Below, piece after piece: positions 7,662 to 15,708 of a stretch of 57,556 nucleotides of DNA. The position numbers and the translations under genes are program-made. Source of the DNA: Alphaproteobacteria bacterium (GTDB lineage Bacteria > Pseudomonadota > Alphaproteobacteria > Thalassobaculales > Thalassobaculaceae); contig JANSYC010000023.1 in the NCBI GenBank assembly GCA_024742605.1, positions 1 through 57,556 of the forward strand, in the 5' to 3' direction. The notes under the pieces were generated by a model. It did no database searches, was not told the DNA's origin, and saw nothing but the letters and a program-made list of their open reading frames with translations. Each line of letters begins with the position of its first letter. The stretch's first letter is position 1.

Positions 7662-9217
7662 TGGGACGCCCCCTCCTCCGCGACCCATCGCGGAAACGCC
7701 CCTTCCGGCTTCGGCAACGGCGTTCCGGGAGTCAGACGACACGCCGGGTTCAGCCGATCGAAGCCGCGCTCGTCCGGACCGAGGACCAACTGATCCAGCA
7801 GCTTCGCGGTCGTGTCCGGCATCACCGGCTGCAGCAGGATCACCGCATGGCGGATGGCCTCGGCCAGGGTGTAGAGCACGGTCTCCATCCGGGCCGGATC
7901 GGTCTTGCGCAACGCCCAGGGCGCCATCTCGTCCACATAGCGATTGGCGTCGCCGACGACCTCGAACACCGTCTCCAGCATCTTGTGAAAAGCCTGCACG
8001 TCGAGATGCGCACGGACCGCCGGAAGCATGGCGTGCGCCTTGTCCAGCAGGGCCTGGTCGGACGGCTCGAAGGCGCCCGGTGTGGGCACGGCGCCATCGC
8101 AGTTTTTCACCACCATCGACAACACGCGCTGGCACAAGTTGCCCAGATCGTTCGCCAGTTCGGAATTCATCCGGTTGATCATCGCCTGGTGGGAAAAATC
8201 ACCATCATTTCCGAACGGCACCTCGCGCAGCAGGAAATACCGGGTCTGATCCAATCCGTAGGTTTCGACCAGCGACACGGGATCGATCACATTGCCGAGC
8301 GATTTCGAAATCTTCTCGCCCTCGTTTGTCCACCAGCCGTGCGCGAATACCCGCTTCGGCGGTTCCAGATCAGCGGCCATCAGAAAGGCCGGCCAATAGA
8401 CAGCGTGAAACCGCAGGATGTCTTTTCCGACCATATGAAGATCGGCCGGCCAGAAGTCGGCGTAGTCGCCGTCCTGATTCGGATAGCCTGCGGCCGTGAT
8501 GTAATTGGTGAGTGCATCCAGCCAGACGTACATGATGTGGGCGTCGTCCCCCGGCACCGGAACGCCCCATTTGAAGCTTGTTCTGCTGATCGAGAGATCG
8601 CGCAGCCCGCCCTTCACGAAGCTGATCACCTCGTTGCGGCGGCTGTCCGGAAGGATGAAATTCGGGTTTTCCTCGTAGAACCTCAGCAGCGGTTCCTGCC
8701 ATTTCGACAGATCGAAGAAATAGCTCGGTTCCTTGACCCATTCGACCGGCGCGCCGGTCGGAGCGATCTTCTGGCCGTCCTTTTCGACCAGTTCCCCTTC
8801 ACCGTAGAACGCCTCGTCCCGCACGGAATACCAGCCGTCATAGGACTCGAGGTAGATATGGCCGCGCTCCTGCAGGCGAACCCAAAGGTCCTGAACCGCC
8901 CGCTTGTGCCGCTCCTCGGTGGTGCGGATGAAATCGTCATTGCTGAAATTCATGGTGGCGGCCAGGGTCCGGAACCGCTGGCTGACCTCGTCGGTGAAGC
9001 TTTGCGGATCGACACCGGCCGCTTCCGCCGCCTTCTCGACCTTCTGGCCATGCTCGTCCGTACCGGTCAGAAACTTTACCCGATAGCCGTCCAGCCGCTT
9101 GAACCGTGCCAGCACATCACACGCCAGGGTCGTGTAGGCGTGCCCGATATGCGGACTGTCGTTCACGTAGTAGATCGGCGTGGTGACGTAATAAGTTTTC
9201 TGATCTGGCGAGGACAT
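7658..9217 (-). CDS. metG: Methionyl-tRNA synthetase
   Basis: Charges tRNA-Met with methionine. The 519-residue class I synthetase has HIGH at residues 23-26 and the KMSKS loop in the form KISKSLGN near residue 305. It is the short form that lacks the C-terminal EMAP/Trbp-type tRNA-binding domain, as is usual in alphaproteobacteria. Starts at an ATG; 65 bp separate it from holB upstream. Ends in a GTGA overlap with tatD. Confidence 0.96.
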   Translation of the reverse strand: MSSPDQKTYYVTTPIYYVNDSPHIGHAYTTLACDVLARFKRLDGYRVKFLTGTDEHGQKVEKAAEAAGVDPQSFTDEVSQRFRTLAATMNFSNDDFIRTTEERHKRAVQDLWVRLQERGHIYLESYDGWYSVRDEAFYGEGELVEKDGQKIAPTGAPVEWVKEPSYFFDLSKWQEPLLRFYEENPNFILPDSRRNEVISFVKGGLRDLSISRTSFKWGVPVPGDDAHIMYVWLDALTNYITAAGYPNQDGDYADFWPADLHMVGKDILRFHAVYWPAFLMAADLEPPKRVFAHGWWTNEGEKISKSLGNVIDPVSLVETYGLDQTRYFLLREVPFGNDGDFSHQAMINRMNSELANDLGNLCQRVLSMVVKNCDGAVPTPGAFEPSDQALLDKAHAMLPAVRAHLDVQAFHKMLETVFEVVGDANRYVDEMAPWALRKTDPARMETVLYTLAEAIRHAVILLQPVMPDTTAKLLDQLVLGPDERGFDRLNPACRLTPGTPLPKPEGAFPRWVAEEGASQ

Positions 9218-9282
9218 TGGAACTCCGCTCGTCGGGGCCGTCCAAATTGTCCATCGACATGGACATCCGAGGCGTCACTGAC

Positions 9283-10428
9283 CTACTCCGCCGCCACACT
9301 CGGATCAAGTCCGATACCGGTTGCCAAGCCGTTCAAACCGTCGAGCAGCACTTGCTTGCGGTCCAGATTGAGGGCGCTTTCAAGCCGGATCATACGCTCG
9401 AACCCGGCGCGACGCCGGAACGCCTCTTCTATACCGATCCTCCGGGCCCACTCGGCGCTTCCAGCACCTTCCTCCACATCCTCGATCCCCGAAGCGCCCC
9501 GGATCGAGCGATCGATCCACCGCAGGATCAAGGATGTCGCGGTGACAAAACCATCCGCCTCACCCTCCTTGGGACGCCGGGCAAGCTTTCCGGACAGGGC
9601 GTGCAGTTCCTCGACATCAAGCTGCGGCATCCGCGACAGCAGGGATCCGACGTCTCTGTACAAACCCGCCCCGCCGGCAGCCGCCAGGTCCAGGGCCCGG
9701 CCGATGCTCCCTTCCGCAAGACGGACGAGGATCTCAATATCGCCCTGGTCGCTCACCCGCTCCGAGCGGGTCAGCAGATCTCGCACCACCCCGTCTTTCA
9801 ACGGCGACAGCGCAACGCGCCGGCAGCGGGATCGGGTGGTTGGCAGCATGGCGTTCAACGAATTAGAAACTATTAAAATCAAGGTATTGGACGGTGGTTC
9901 CTCAAGCACTTTCAGAAGCGCGTTCTCGGAACTCCGGTTCATCATTTCGGCTTCATCGACGATCGCGACCCGCCAGCCTTCGAGCGAGGGTTTCAAGCGG
10001 ACACGATCGATGAAGGCGCGCACATCCTCGATCCGGATCACCGAACTCAACACGCCCCGGTCGTTCGGCGTTCGGCGCAGAATACGGAGGTCCGGATGGC
10101 CATTGCTGGCGACCAGACGGGCGGCCCGGCTCTCAGGGTCGACGGCAAGACCGCTCGCTGCCGCAGGTTCTGCCGCGCCGAACAGACCGGCATCGTCCGT
10201 CGGCCCTCCACCGGACAGAACAAACTTGGCAATCCGGTAGGCGAAGGTTGCCTTTCCAATACCGCTCGGTCCGGTGATCAGCCAGGCATGGGGCATACGG
10301 CCGGAAGTCCAGGCTTCGACAACCACCCGCTCCGCGTCCTCGTGTCCGAACAAGTCCGGGGTCTCGCTCGGCCACGGCAGGCCGGTCTCGTTTTCCTGGT
10401 TCTCCTCGAGCTTCGGTGCCCTAGCCAC
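9283..10428 (-). CDS. holB: DNA polymerase III delta' subunit
   Basis: Clamp-loader subunit, 381 residues. Walker A is GPSGIGKA at 53-60; the sensor/partner segment IVDEAEMMNRSSENALLKVL contains the Walker B-like DEAE and the SRC-like SRCRR motif follows at about 195. The start is a GTG at 10428 that overlaps the last bases of the dac gene (GTGGCTAG), so translation is coupled. In many relatives tmk (thymidylate kinase) lies between dac and holB; it is absent here. Confidence 0.92.
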   Translation of the reverse strand: MARAPKLEENQENETGLPWPSETPDLFGHEDAERVVVEAWTSGRMPHAWLITGPSGIGKATFAYRIAKFVLSGGGPTDDAGLFGAAEPAAASGLAVDPESRAARLVASNGHPDLRILRRTPNDRGVLSSVIRIEDVRAFIDRVRLKPSLEGWRVAIVDEAEMMNRSSENALLKVLEEPPSNTLILIVSNSLNAMLPTTRSRCRRVALSPLKDGVVRDLLTRSERVSDQGDIEILVRLAEGSIGRALDLAAAGGAGLYRDVGSLLSRMPQLDVEELHALSGKLARRPKEGEADGFVTATSLILRWIDRSIRGASGIEDVEEGAGSAEWARRIGIEEAFRRRAGFERMIRLESALNLDRKQVLLDGLNGLATGIGLDPSVAAE

Positions 10429-11587
10429 CCGGGCTCGGCCCCCAAACCAGATATCCGATTGCCGAGGTGATCCGGCCCAGCGGTCCTAACTTGCCGACAC
10501 TTTCCCCGGCGTAGAGCGGAAAGGTTCGATCTTCCATATCCGGGGCGGACACCCTCAGGATCGCGAGCTGCTGTCCAGCCTCGATGGGGGCGGGTATCGG
10601 ACCTTCGTATTCGACCGTTACCGTCATATCCCGACGGGCGACGCGGGGAAGCGTGAGCGTAATATCCCGCTTTGAAATCAGCGGCACGGCCTGTTTGTCA
10701 CCGATCCAAACATCGGCATCGCTCACGATCTCGCCCGTCTCGAAGAGCGGGTAGTTGTCGAACTCCCTGAACCCCCAATCCAGGAAGCGCTCCGACTCTG
10801 TTGATCGTGCGTTCACACTGTCCAACCCGTTGATGACCAGCACCAACCGGCGTCCATCACGGACCGCACTTGCGGTCAGCCCGTAGCCGGCATTCTCCGT
10901 GTGTCCGGTCTTGACCCCGTCGGCACCCATATTCTTGTAAAGCAGCGGGTTTCGGTTGCCCTGTCGGATCTCATTGAAGGTGAACTCGGTCTCAGAATAG
11001 ATGCTGTAGTATTCGGGGAAGTTCCGGATCATGGCGGTCGCCAAGATAGCCAGCTCGCGCGCCGTCATCCGATGCTCCGGATCCGGCCAGCCTGTCGCAT
11101 TGCGGAAGGTCGAGCGCTCCATACCCAGTTCCCGGGCCTTCCGGGTCATCATTTCGGCAAACGCCTCCTCGGATCCGCCAATCGCCTCGGCCATGGCAAT
11201 CGCCGCATCGTTGCCGGATTGAACGATGATGCCGCGCAGCAGATCGGATATTGTGACCCGGGTGCCAACCTGAATGAACATCTTCGAGCCGCCCTTTTTC
11301 CAGGCTTTCTCGGAAACCGGGACCGTATCATCCATCTTGAGCCGGCCATCTTTCAGCCGTTCGAATGCCAGATACACCGTCATAATCTTCGACATCGAGG
11401 CTGGCGGCATCAGCTCATCGGCGCTCTTTTCGTACAGAATCTGGCCAGTATCGAAATCCAGGAGGATCGCTTCCCGCGCGTCGGTATCGAGGGTGATGGC
11501 GGAAGCTGGGGCTGCGGAGCTCCAGATTGCCAACCCGAGGAGTACGGGAGCCAGAAACGTCGTTACCCGGGAAATTCTTGACCGCAT
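10421..11587 (-). CDS. D-alanyl-D-alanine carboxypeptidase (penicillin-binding protein 5/6 family)
   Basis: Trims the terminal D-alanine of peptidoglycan peptides in the periplasm. The 388-residue product has a signal peptide (about 1-30, ending APASA), the catalytic SMSK (64-67), SGN (124-126) and KTG (226-228), and the C-terminal beta-domain (PBP5_C) from about 290. I chose the ATG at 11587 over the longer frame because it opens the signal peptide. Follows rlpA in the cell-wall cluster and overlaps holB by 8 bp. Confidence 0.94.
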   Translation of the reverse strand: MRSRISRVTTFLAPVLLGLAIWSSAAPASAITLDTDAREAILLDFDTGQILYEKSADELMPPASMSKIMTVYLAFERLKDGRLKMDDTVPVSEKAWKKGGSKMFIQVGTRVTISDLLRGIIVQSGNDAAIAMAEAIGGSEEAFAEMMTRKARELGMERSTFRNATGWPDPEHRMTARELAILATAMIRNFPEYYSIYSETEFTFNEIRQGNRNPLLYKNMGADGVKTGHTENAGYGLTASAVRDGRRLVLVINGLDSVNARSTESERFLDWGFREFDNYPLFETGEIVSDADVWIGDKQAVPLISKRDITLTLPRVARRDMTVTVEYEGPIPAPIEAGQQLAILRVSAPDMEDRTFPLYAGESVGKLGPLGRITSAIGYLVWGPSPGG

Positions 11588-11695
11588 CGAGAGGCCCCTT
11601 TGCTTGTGTCTGACCCAGACCCGATATCGCGAGAATGGGGGCGAAATACGGCGGCGTCTCCGCAACCTGCTCCGATCCAGGCGAAGCGGCGCAAC

Positions 11696-12733
11696 CTATT
11701 CGACGATGATGGTCGAGCCCGGATAGCCGGCGTCAATCACCCGCTCCAGCATCGCATCCGCGATCTCCACGGACTGAAGGGGGCCGAGACGCACCCGATA
11801 GAAGGTCTTGCCCGCGACCTCCGCCACTTGGATCGCCGGTGTTCCGAAAGACCGCAGACGGGACGAGAGACGGTTCGCGTTCTCCCGGCTCTGGAACGCG
11901 CCAGCCTGAATAAAAAGCTCGGTGTCCTGAGCGACGGGCATGACGATCACATCATCCTGTGAGCGATTGATATTCACGTTCGAGACTGATGGCGGTGCCT
12001 GAGGGGCCGAAATCGCGGCGTCGCTCGAAACGCGCACGCCGCTCGGAATCGAGATCGATGCCACGGAGACCCGTCCGGACGGGGCCGCCGCCGGGGCCAC
12101 GTGCTGGGCGACTTGGGTCACCTGTGCCCCATCCCCTCGGATCGCCGCCCGTGCCTGCTCGGATTCCGACGGCAGAAGCTCCACACGGACCCGCGCCGTG
12201 CCGTTCCGCTCAAACCCCAAGAGCTGCGCCGCACGCCGTGAGAGGTCGATGATCCGTCCGTGGGCGAAAGGCCCCCTATCATTCACACGCACAACAATCG
12301 ACCGGCCGTTTCCGAGATTGGTGACCCGCACCACGCTGGGCATCGGCAAGGTACGATGGGCGGCCGTGACCTCATTCTCGTCGAAGACTTCGCCATTGGC
12401 GGTCTCTTTGCCGTGGAAGCCCGGCCCGTACCAGGACGCGATTCCGGTCTCTCTATAATCCGGTTCATCCTGCGGGTAGTACCAGACGCTCTTAATCTGA
12501 TAGGGCGAGCCGACCTTGTAGTAGCCCGACGATTTGACGGCGCTTTCCGGCTTAACCTGCTTTGCGCCGTGGATCAGCAATTGAGCCTCGGAACACCCGG
12601 CCAGCCCGGTGGCGAGTCCCATCACCAATACTGCAGCGCGAAGGGTCGCGTTGCGCAAGTTCGGTAAGATCGATTTCCGGCTCTTCTTCGGTTCAATCAC
12701 GATGGAAAACCTCAAGATCTCGTAGAGCCGCAT
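11696..12733 (-). CDS. rlpA: RlpA septal-ring lipoprotein with SPOR domain
   Basis: Peptidoglycan-remodelling lipoprotein, 345 residues. Lipobox LAGC follows a hydrophobic segment. The double-psi beta-barrel domain (GIASWYGPGFHGKETANGE through VRVNDRGPFAHGRIIDLS) has the typical RlpA residues, and the C-terminus (ELFIQAGAFQSRENANRL onward) is a SPOR domain that binds denuded glycan at the septum. The N-terminus is long for a lipoprotein signal, so a downstream start such as the GTG of VIEPKK is possible. Lies between the mltB-like and dac genes, fitting a cell-wall operon. Confidence 0.92.
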   Translation of the reverse strand: MRLYEILRFSIVIEPKKSRKSILPNLRNATLRAAVLVMGLATGLAGCSEAQLLIHGAKQVKPESAVKSSGYYKVGSPYQIKSVWYYPQDEPDYRETGIASWYGPGFHGKETANGEVFDENEVTAAHRTLPMPSVVRVTNLGNGRSIVVRVNDRGPFAHGRIIDLSRRAAQLLGFERNGTARVRVELLPSESEQARAAIRGDGAQVTQVAQHVAPAAAPSGRVSVASISIPSGVRVSSDAAISAPQAPPSVSNVNINRSQDDVIVMPVAQDTELFIQAGAFQSRENANRLSSRLRSFGTPAIQVAEVAGKTFYRVRLGPLQSVEIADAMLERVIDAGYPGSTIIVE

Positions 12734-12757
12734 ATCGACAATACCACATGGCGCAAA

Positions 12758-13759
12758 TTACCCGCCTCGGAGCGCATCTGCAAGCGTTCCGACCGCGATC
12801 ACGAAATAGGTCGACCGGTTCCATTTCATCAGGACGTCGAAATCCTTGTAGGCGATGAAATACCGGGCGTTCCCGGAGCGTTCGGTCACCATGACGATCC
12901 GCGCCGGGATATCGCGGGTCGGCAGGTCGCTTCCGTCCGGTTTGCGAACGCCGAGCGCCTGCCAGTCCGGAAGCGACTTCTCGACGTCTCCGACCAACGC
13001 GCCGTCAAACCCTCTGGGCAACGCGACTTCCCGCCCCCAGGTCTGATCGTCCCGCCACCCGGACTGGGCGAGATAATTGGCGATCGAGCCGAACACATCG
13101 GGCAGGCTGCTCCAGATATCCTTATCGCCATCCCCGTCGTGATCGATCGCATAGGCGTGGAAGCTCGACGGCATGAACTGATTCTGACCCATGGCCCCGG
13201 CCCAGGACCCGATCATGTCGCCAGGCGCTATGTGGCCCTGTTGCAGGATATCGAGCGCCAGCAGGAGTTCCCGCCGGAAGAATTCGGCCCGTCGTCCCTC
13301 ATGAGCAAGAGTTGCCAGCGACGCGATCACGGAAAACCCTCCCGTGTTGCGCCCAAAATCGGTCTCAATCCCCCAGAGCGCCACTATGAACCGCGGCTGA
13401 ACGCCGTATTTTTCCGCGACCGACCGCAGAAGCGCCTCGTGCTCCACCATCATCCGGCGTCCGGTATCGATCCGCCGCTGGTTGATGACGTTGCGCAGAT
13501 ACTCGTCGAACTTCATGCGGAATTCCGGCTGGTTCCGGTCCAGGCGAATAACCTTCTCGATCGGCGCGATGTCGCTCAAGGCGGCGTCGAGCACCTGCTG
13601 GGACACGCCGCGACCCGCGGCTTCCTCGCGCACACCCTCAAGCCAGCGGTCGAACGGCTCCGAGGCATTCGCCGGACCGACCAAAACCCCCAGAAGGACA
13701 AGGCCAGCCAGCAGCGTTCGAACACCAGTGCGGAATAGGCCGGACATCCCCGTCTCCAT
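12758..13759 (-). CDS. MltB-type lytic murein transglycosylase
   Basis: Cleaves the glycan backbone of peptidoglycan, forming 1,6-anhydroMurNAc. The 333-residue product has a signal peptide (ending ANASEP), the SLT_2 domain with catalytic Glu in ALWGIETDFGRNTGG, the family motifs GSWAGAMGQNQFMPSSF and DHDGDGDKDIWSS, and a C-terminal YKDFDVLMKWNRS segment. The ATG at 13759 is preferred over the TTG one codon earlier. First gene of the cell-wall run; about 150 bp upstream separates it from metA. Confidence 0.92.
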   Translation of the reverse strand: METGMSGLFRTGVRTLLAGLVLLGVLVGPANASEPFDRWLEGVREEAAGRGVSQQVLDAALSDIAPIEKVIRLDRNQPEFRMKFDEYLRNVINQRRIDTGRRMMVEHEALLRSVAEKYGVQPRFIVALWGIETDFGRNTGGFSVIASLATLAHEGRRAEFFRRELLLALDILQQGHIAPGDMIGSWAGAMGQNQFMPSSFHAYAIDHDGDGDKDIWSSLPDVFGSIANYLAQSGWRDDQTWGREVALPRGFDGALVGDVEKSLPDWQALGVRKPDGSDLPTRDIPARIVMVTERSGNARYFIAYKDFDVLMKWNRSTYFVIAVGTLADALRGG

Positions 13760-13907
13760 CAAAGCGCCACCTCGGTGACGTGCGTTTTCACACGCTCTCC
13801 TGACCCCGGCAAGGATCTAGATAGTAGACCTATTATCAATGTGTTATGGATCGCAGTGCCGACAAGGCCTGAACAAAAACGTGCGACTCGTCCTTTTTGC
13901 CCGCCCC

Positions 13908-14828
13908 TCAGATCCGGCCGATCCTCTCGCGATCGAACGGCGTGGTCTGATACAGCTGGTTGATCCAGTTTCCGAACAGCAGATGCGCATGGCTGCGCCA
14001 GCGGTTCTCCGGCGTCCGGTCGGGATTGTCCTCCGGGAAATAGTTCCGCGGAATGGCGATCGGCTTGCCGCTGTCGCGATCCCTGAAGAACTCCTCGGCG
14101 AGCGAATTCGAGTCGTATTCAACATGGTTGAACATGTGAAGCGAGTGATGTGCCGGATCGTCCAGGAGGCACAGGCCCGCCTCGTCGGACTCCATCAGGA
14201 TCTTCATGCCGCTATCAGGAGGAATGTCCTCACTGCGCACCTCCGTCCAGCGGGAAACCGGGATCTCGAAGTCGTCCGAGAAGCCCCGCAGAAAAGGCGA
14301 TGCCGGCGCCAGATTGTTATGGCGGTACACGCCGAACCGCTTCTCCGGCAGCAGGTATTTCGGGATTCCGTAGAAGTGATGGATCGCCGCCTGCGCGCCC
14401 CAGCATATGTTGAGGCACCCATGCACGTTGGTCTGAGTCCAGTCAAAGATCCGCCGGAGTTCGTCCCAATAGGTCACCTCCTCGAATTCCAGGGTCTCGA
14501 TCGGAGCGCCGGTGACGATGAATCCGTCGAACCGATCGGTCCGGATGTCCTCAAAATCCTGGTAGAAGGACAGGATGTGATCGCTGGAGGTGTTGCGTCC
14601 GACATGATTGGTGATCTTCACCAGTGTCAGTTCCACCTGAAGCGGCGTCGCCCCCAGAAGCCGGGCGATCTGTGTTTCGGTCACGATCTTCTTCGGCATC
14701 AGGTTCAGCAGTCCGATCCGCATCGGCCGAATGTCCTGCCGCACCGCGTCGGTTTCGCTCATCACCATGACGCCCTCGGCGTCTAGGGTCGCACGGGCGG
14801 GAAGATCGTCGGGAATTCGTATCGGCAT
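13908..14828 (-). CDS. metA: Homoserine O-acyltransferase MetA, probably acetyl-specific
   Basis: Acylates homoserine in methionine biosynthesis. The 306-residue product has the catalytic cysteine at position 142 ([10 protein letters not shown]) and the His-Glu segment FNHVEYD. Position 111 is Glu (GAPIETLEF). By published work on this family, Glu111 goes with acetyl-CoA use and Gly111, as in E. coli (GAPLGLVEF), with succinyl-CoA; so I infer an acetyltransferase. The ATG at 14828 ([10 protein letters not shown]) is the standard family start. I see no SAM riboswitch upstream. Confidence 0.93.
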   Translation of the reverse strand: MPIRIPDDLPARATLDAEGVMVMSETDAVRQDIRPMRIGLLNLMPKKIVTETQIARLLGATPLQVELTLVKITNHVGRNTSSDHILSFYQDFEDIRTDRFDGFIVTGAPIETLEFEEVTYWDELRRIFDWTQTNVHGCLNICWGAQAAIHHFYGIPKYLLPEKRFGVYRHNNLAPASPFLRGFSDDFEIPVSRWTEVRSEDIPPDSGMKILMESDEAGLCLLDDPAHHSLHMFNHVEYDSNSLAEEFFRDRDSGKPIAIPRNYFPEDNPDRTPENRWRSHAHLLFGNWINQLYQTTPFDRERIGRI

Positions 14829-15192
14829 TTTCGCGTTCGCTCGCAGGGTGAGAGGCGCCAAGTCCACTAGTCATAGCGACTGATCATCTTGATCGCCATG
14901 GCCGACAAAGCAGATCGCCTCTGCCGCCATCCAATTCAAGGTCGCGGGCCCCGACCGGCGGCGCGACCCGGCCGTTGCGTCTCATCCGCCGATGCTTTAG
15001 CCGATGATCAGGCTGATCGCTGTGCTCCTTCGCCGCCGGGGTACCGCACTATTCCGGACTTGCAAGCGGAGGCCGTCGCCGGTATCGATGCGGCGCTGAG
15101 GGCCGAGGTCCAAGGCCGCGGGGTCGATAGCGGTGAGAGTTCAGTAGGAGCGTGTGCCCGAACGCTCAAGACGTCGTTGACGGGTTTACGTT
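14829..15192. other. Intergenic region between metA and the split tRNA-Ser
   Basis: 364 bp without a convincing gene. It should hold the metA promoter (leftward) and the tRNA-Ser promoter (rightward). A TTGACG at 15175-15180 is too close to the tRNA 5' end to act as its -35 element, and I see no clear alternative. Confidence 0.4.
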
Positions 15193-15495
15193 GGATGGGT
15201 GGCCGAGCGGTTGAAGGCACCGGTCTTGAAAGTGCGCCATGTAAGGCGCGGCTGTATACGGAAAGGAATGAACTTTCTATCCCTGGGTAATAGGGATTAA
15301 AGCACCACGGTTAGGTCCAATCGAAAGAAAGGATTGAACATAGCATCCGTGGAGAAGCATCCTTGCGATGAATGAGATAGTCAAGAGAAGGGTGCAGCTA
15401 AGATACATATGGGTAAGCCTGATTGGCTGAACTTCAGTCTCGGTGGAAACACTTCGATCCTCTAGGGAAATCTCATGTAACCCTAGACCATTGTT

Positions 15496-15524
15496 AAGAA
15501 CTAGAGGTTTTCAAGCTAGTTCTT
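15496..15524 (+). other. Intron EBS1 hairpin
   Basis: A 9-bp stem (AAGAACTAG/CTAGTTCTT) presents an 11-nt loop. TTTCAAG at 15509-15515 is the exact complement of CTTGAAA, the last seven bases of exon 1 (15225-15231). This is the EBS1-IBS1 contact that defines the 5' splice site and the retrohoming target. A possible EBS2 is CGGTG at 15441-15445, complementary to CACCG at 15218-15222. Confidence 0.8.
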
Positions 15525-15708
15525 ATACCCAACGATGGACCAGCCTATAAGAAATAGGAAAAGACGTACAAAGGCCCTAAGTGTATCGTGGATACAGTCG
15601 CGAAAAACATGGGATCGCCTAAGGGAAGTAATTCCTATGGTGACGGAGTTGTCGTAGTAGTTGTTTGGACTATCTAACTTCACAGATAATCCATATGTGG
15701 TTGAGGTA

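Noticed and set aside
7847-10240. A 797-residue plus-strand open frame opposite metG and holB
   Set aside because: It is antisense to two clear essential genes, and its composition is that of a shadow frame.
14829-14900. SAM-II or other SAM riboswitch upstream of metA
   Set aside because: SAM-II riboswitches occur before metA in some alphaproteobacteria, but I find no matching pseudoknot or conserved loops here.
15661-15708. TTG start of the intron maturase at 15661
   Set aside because: The ATG at 15709 has a GAGG ribosome-binding site and the sequence before it is not typical RT domain; the TTG remains a weak alternative.
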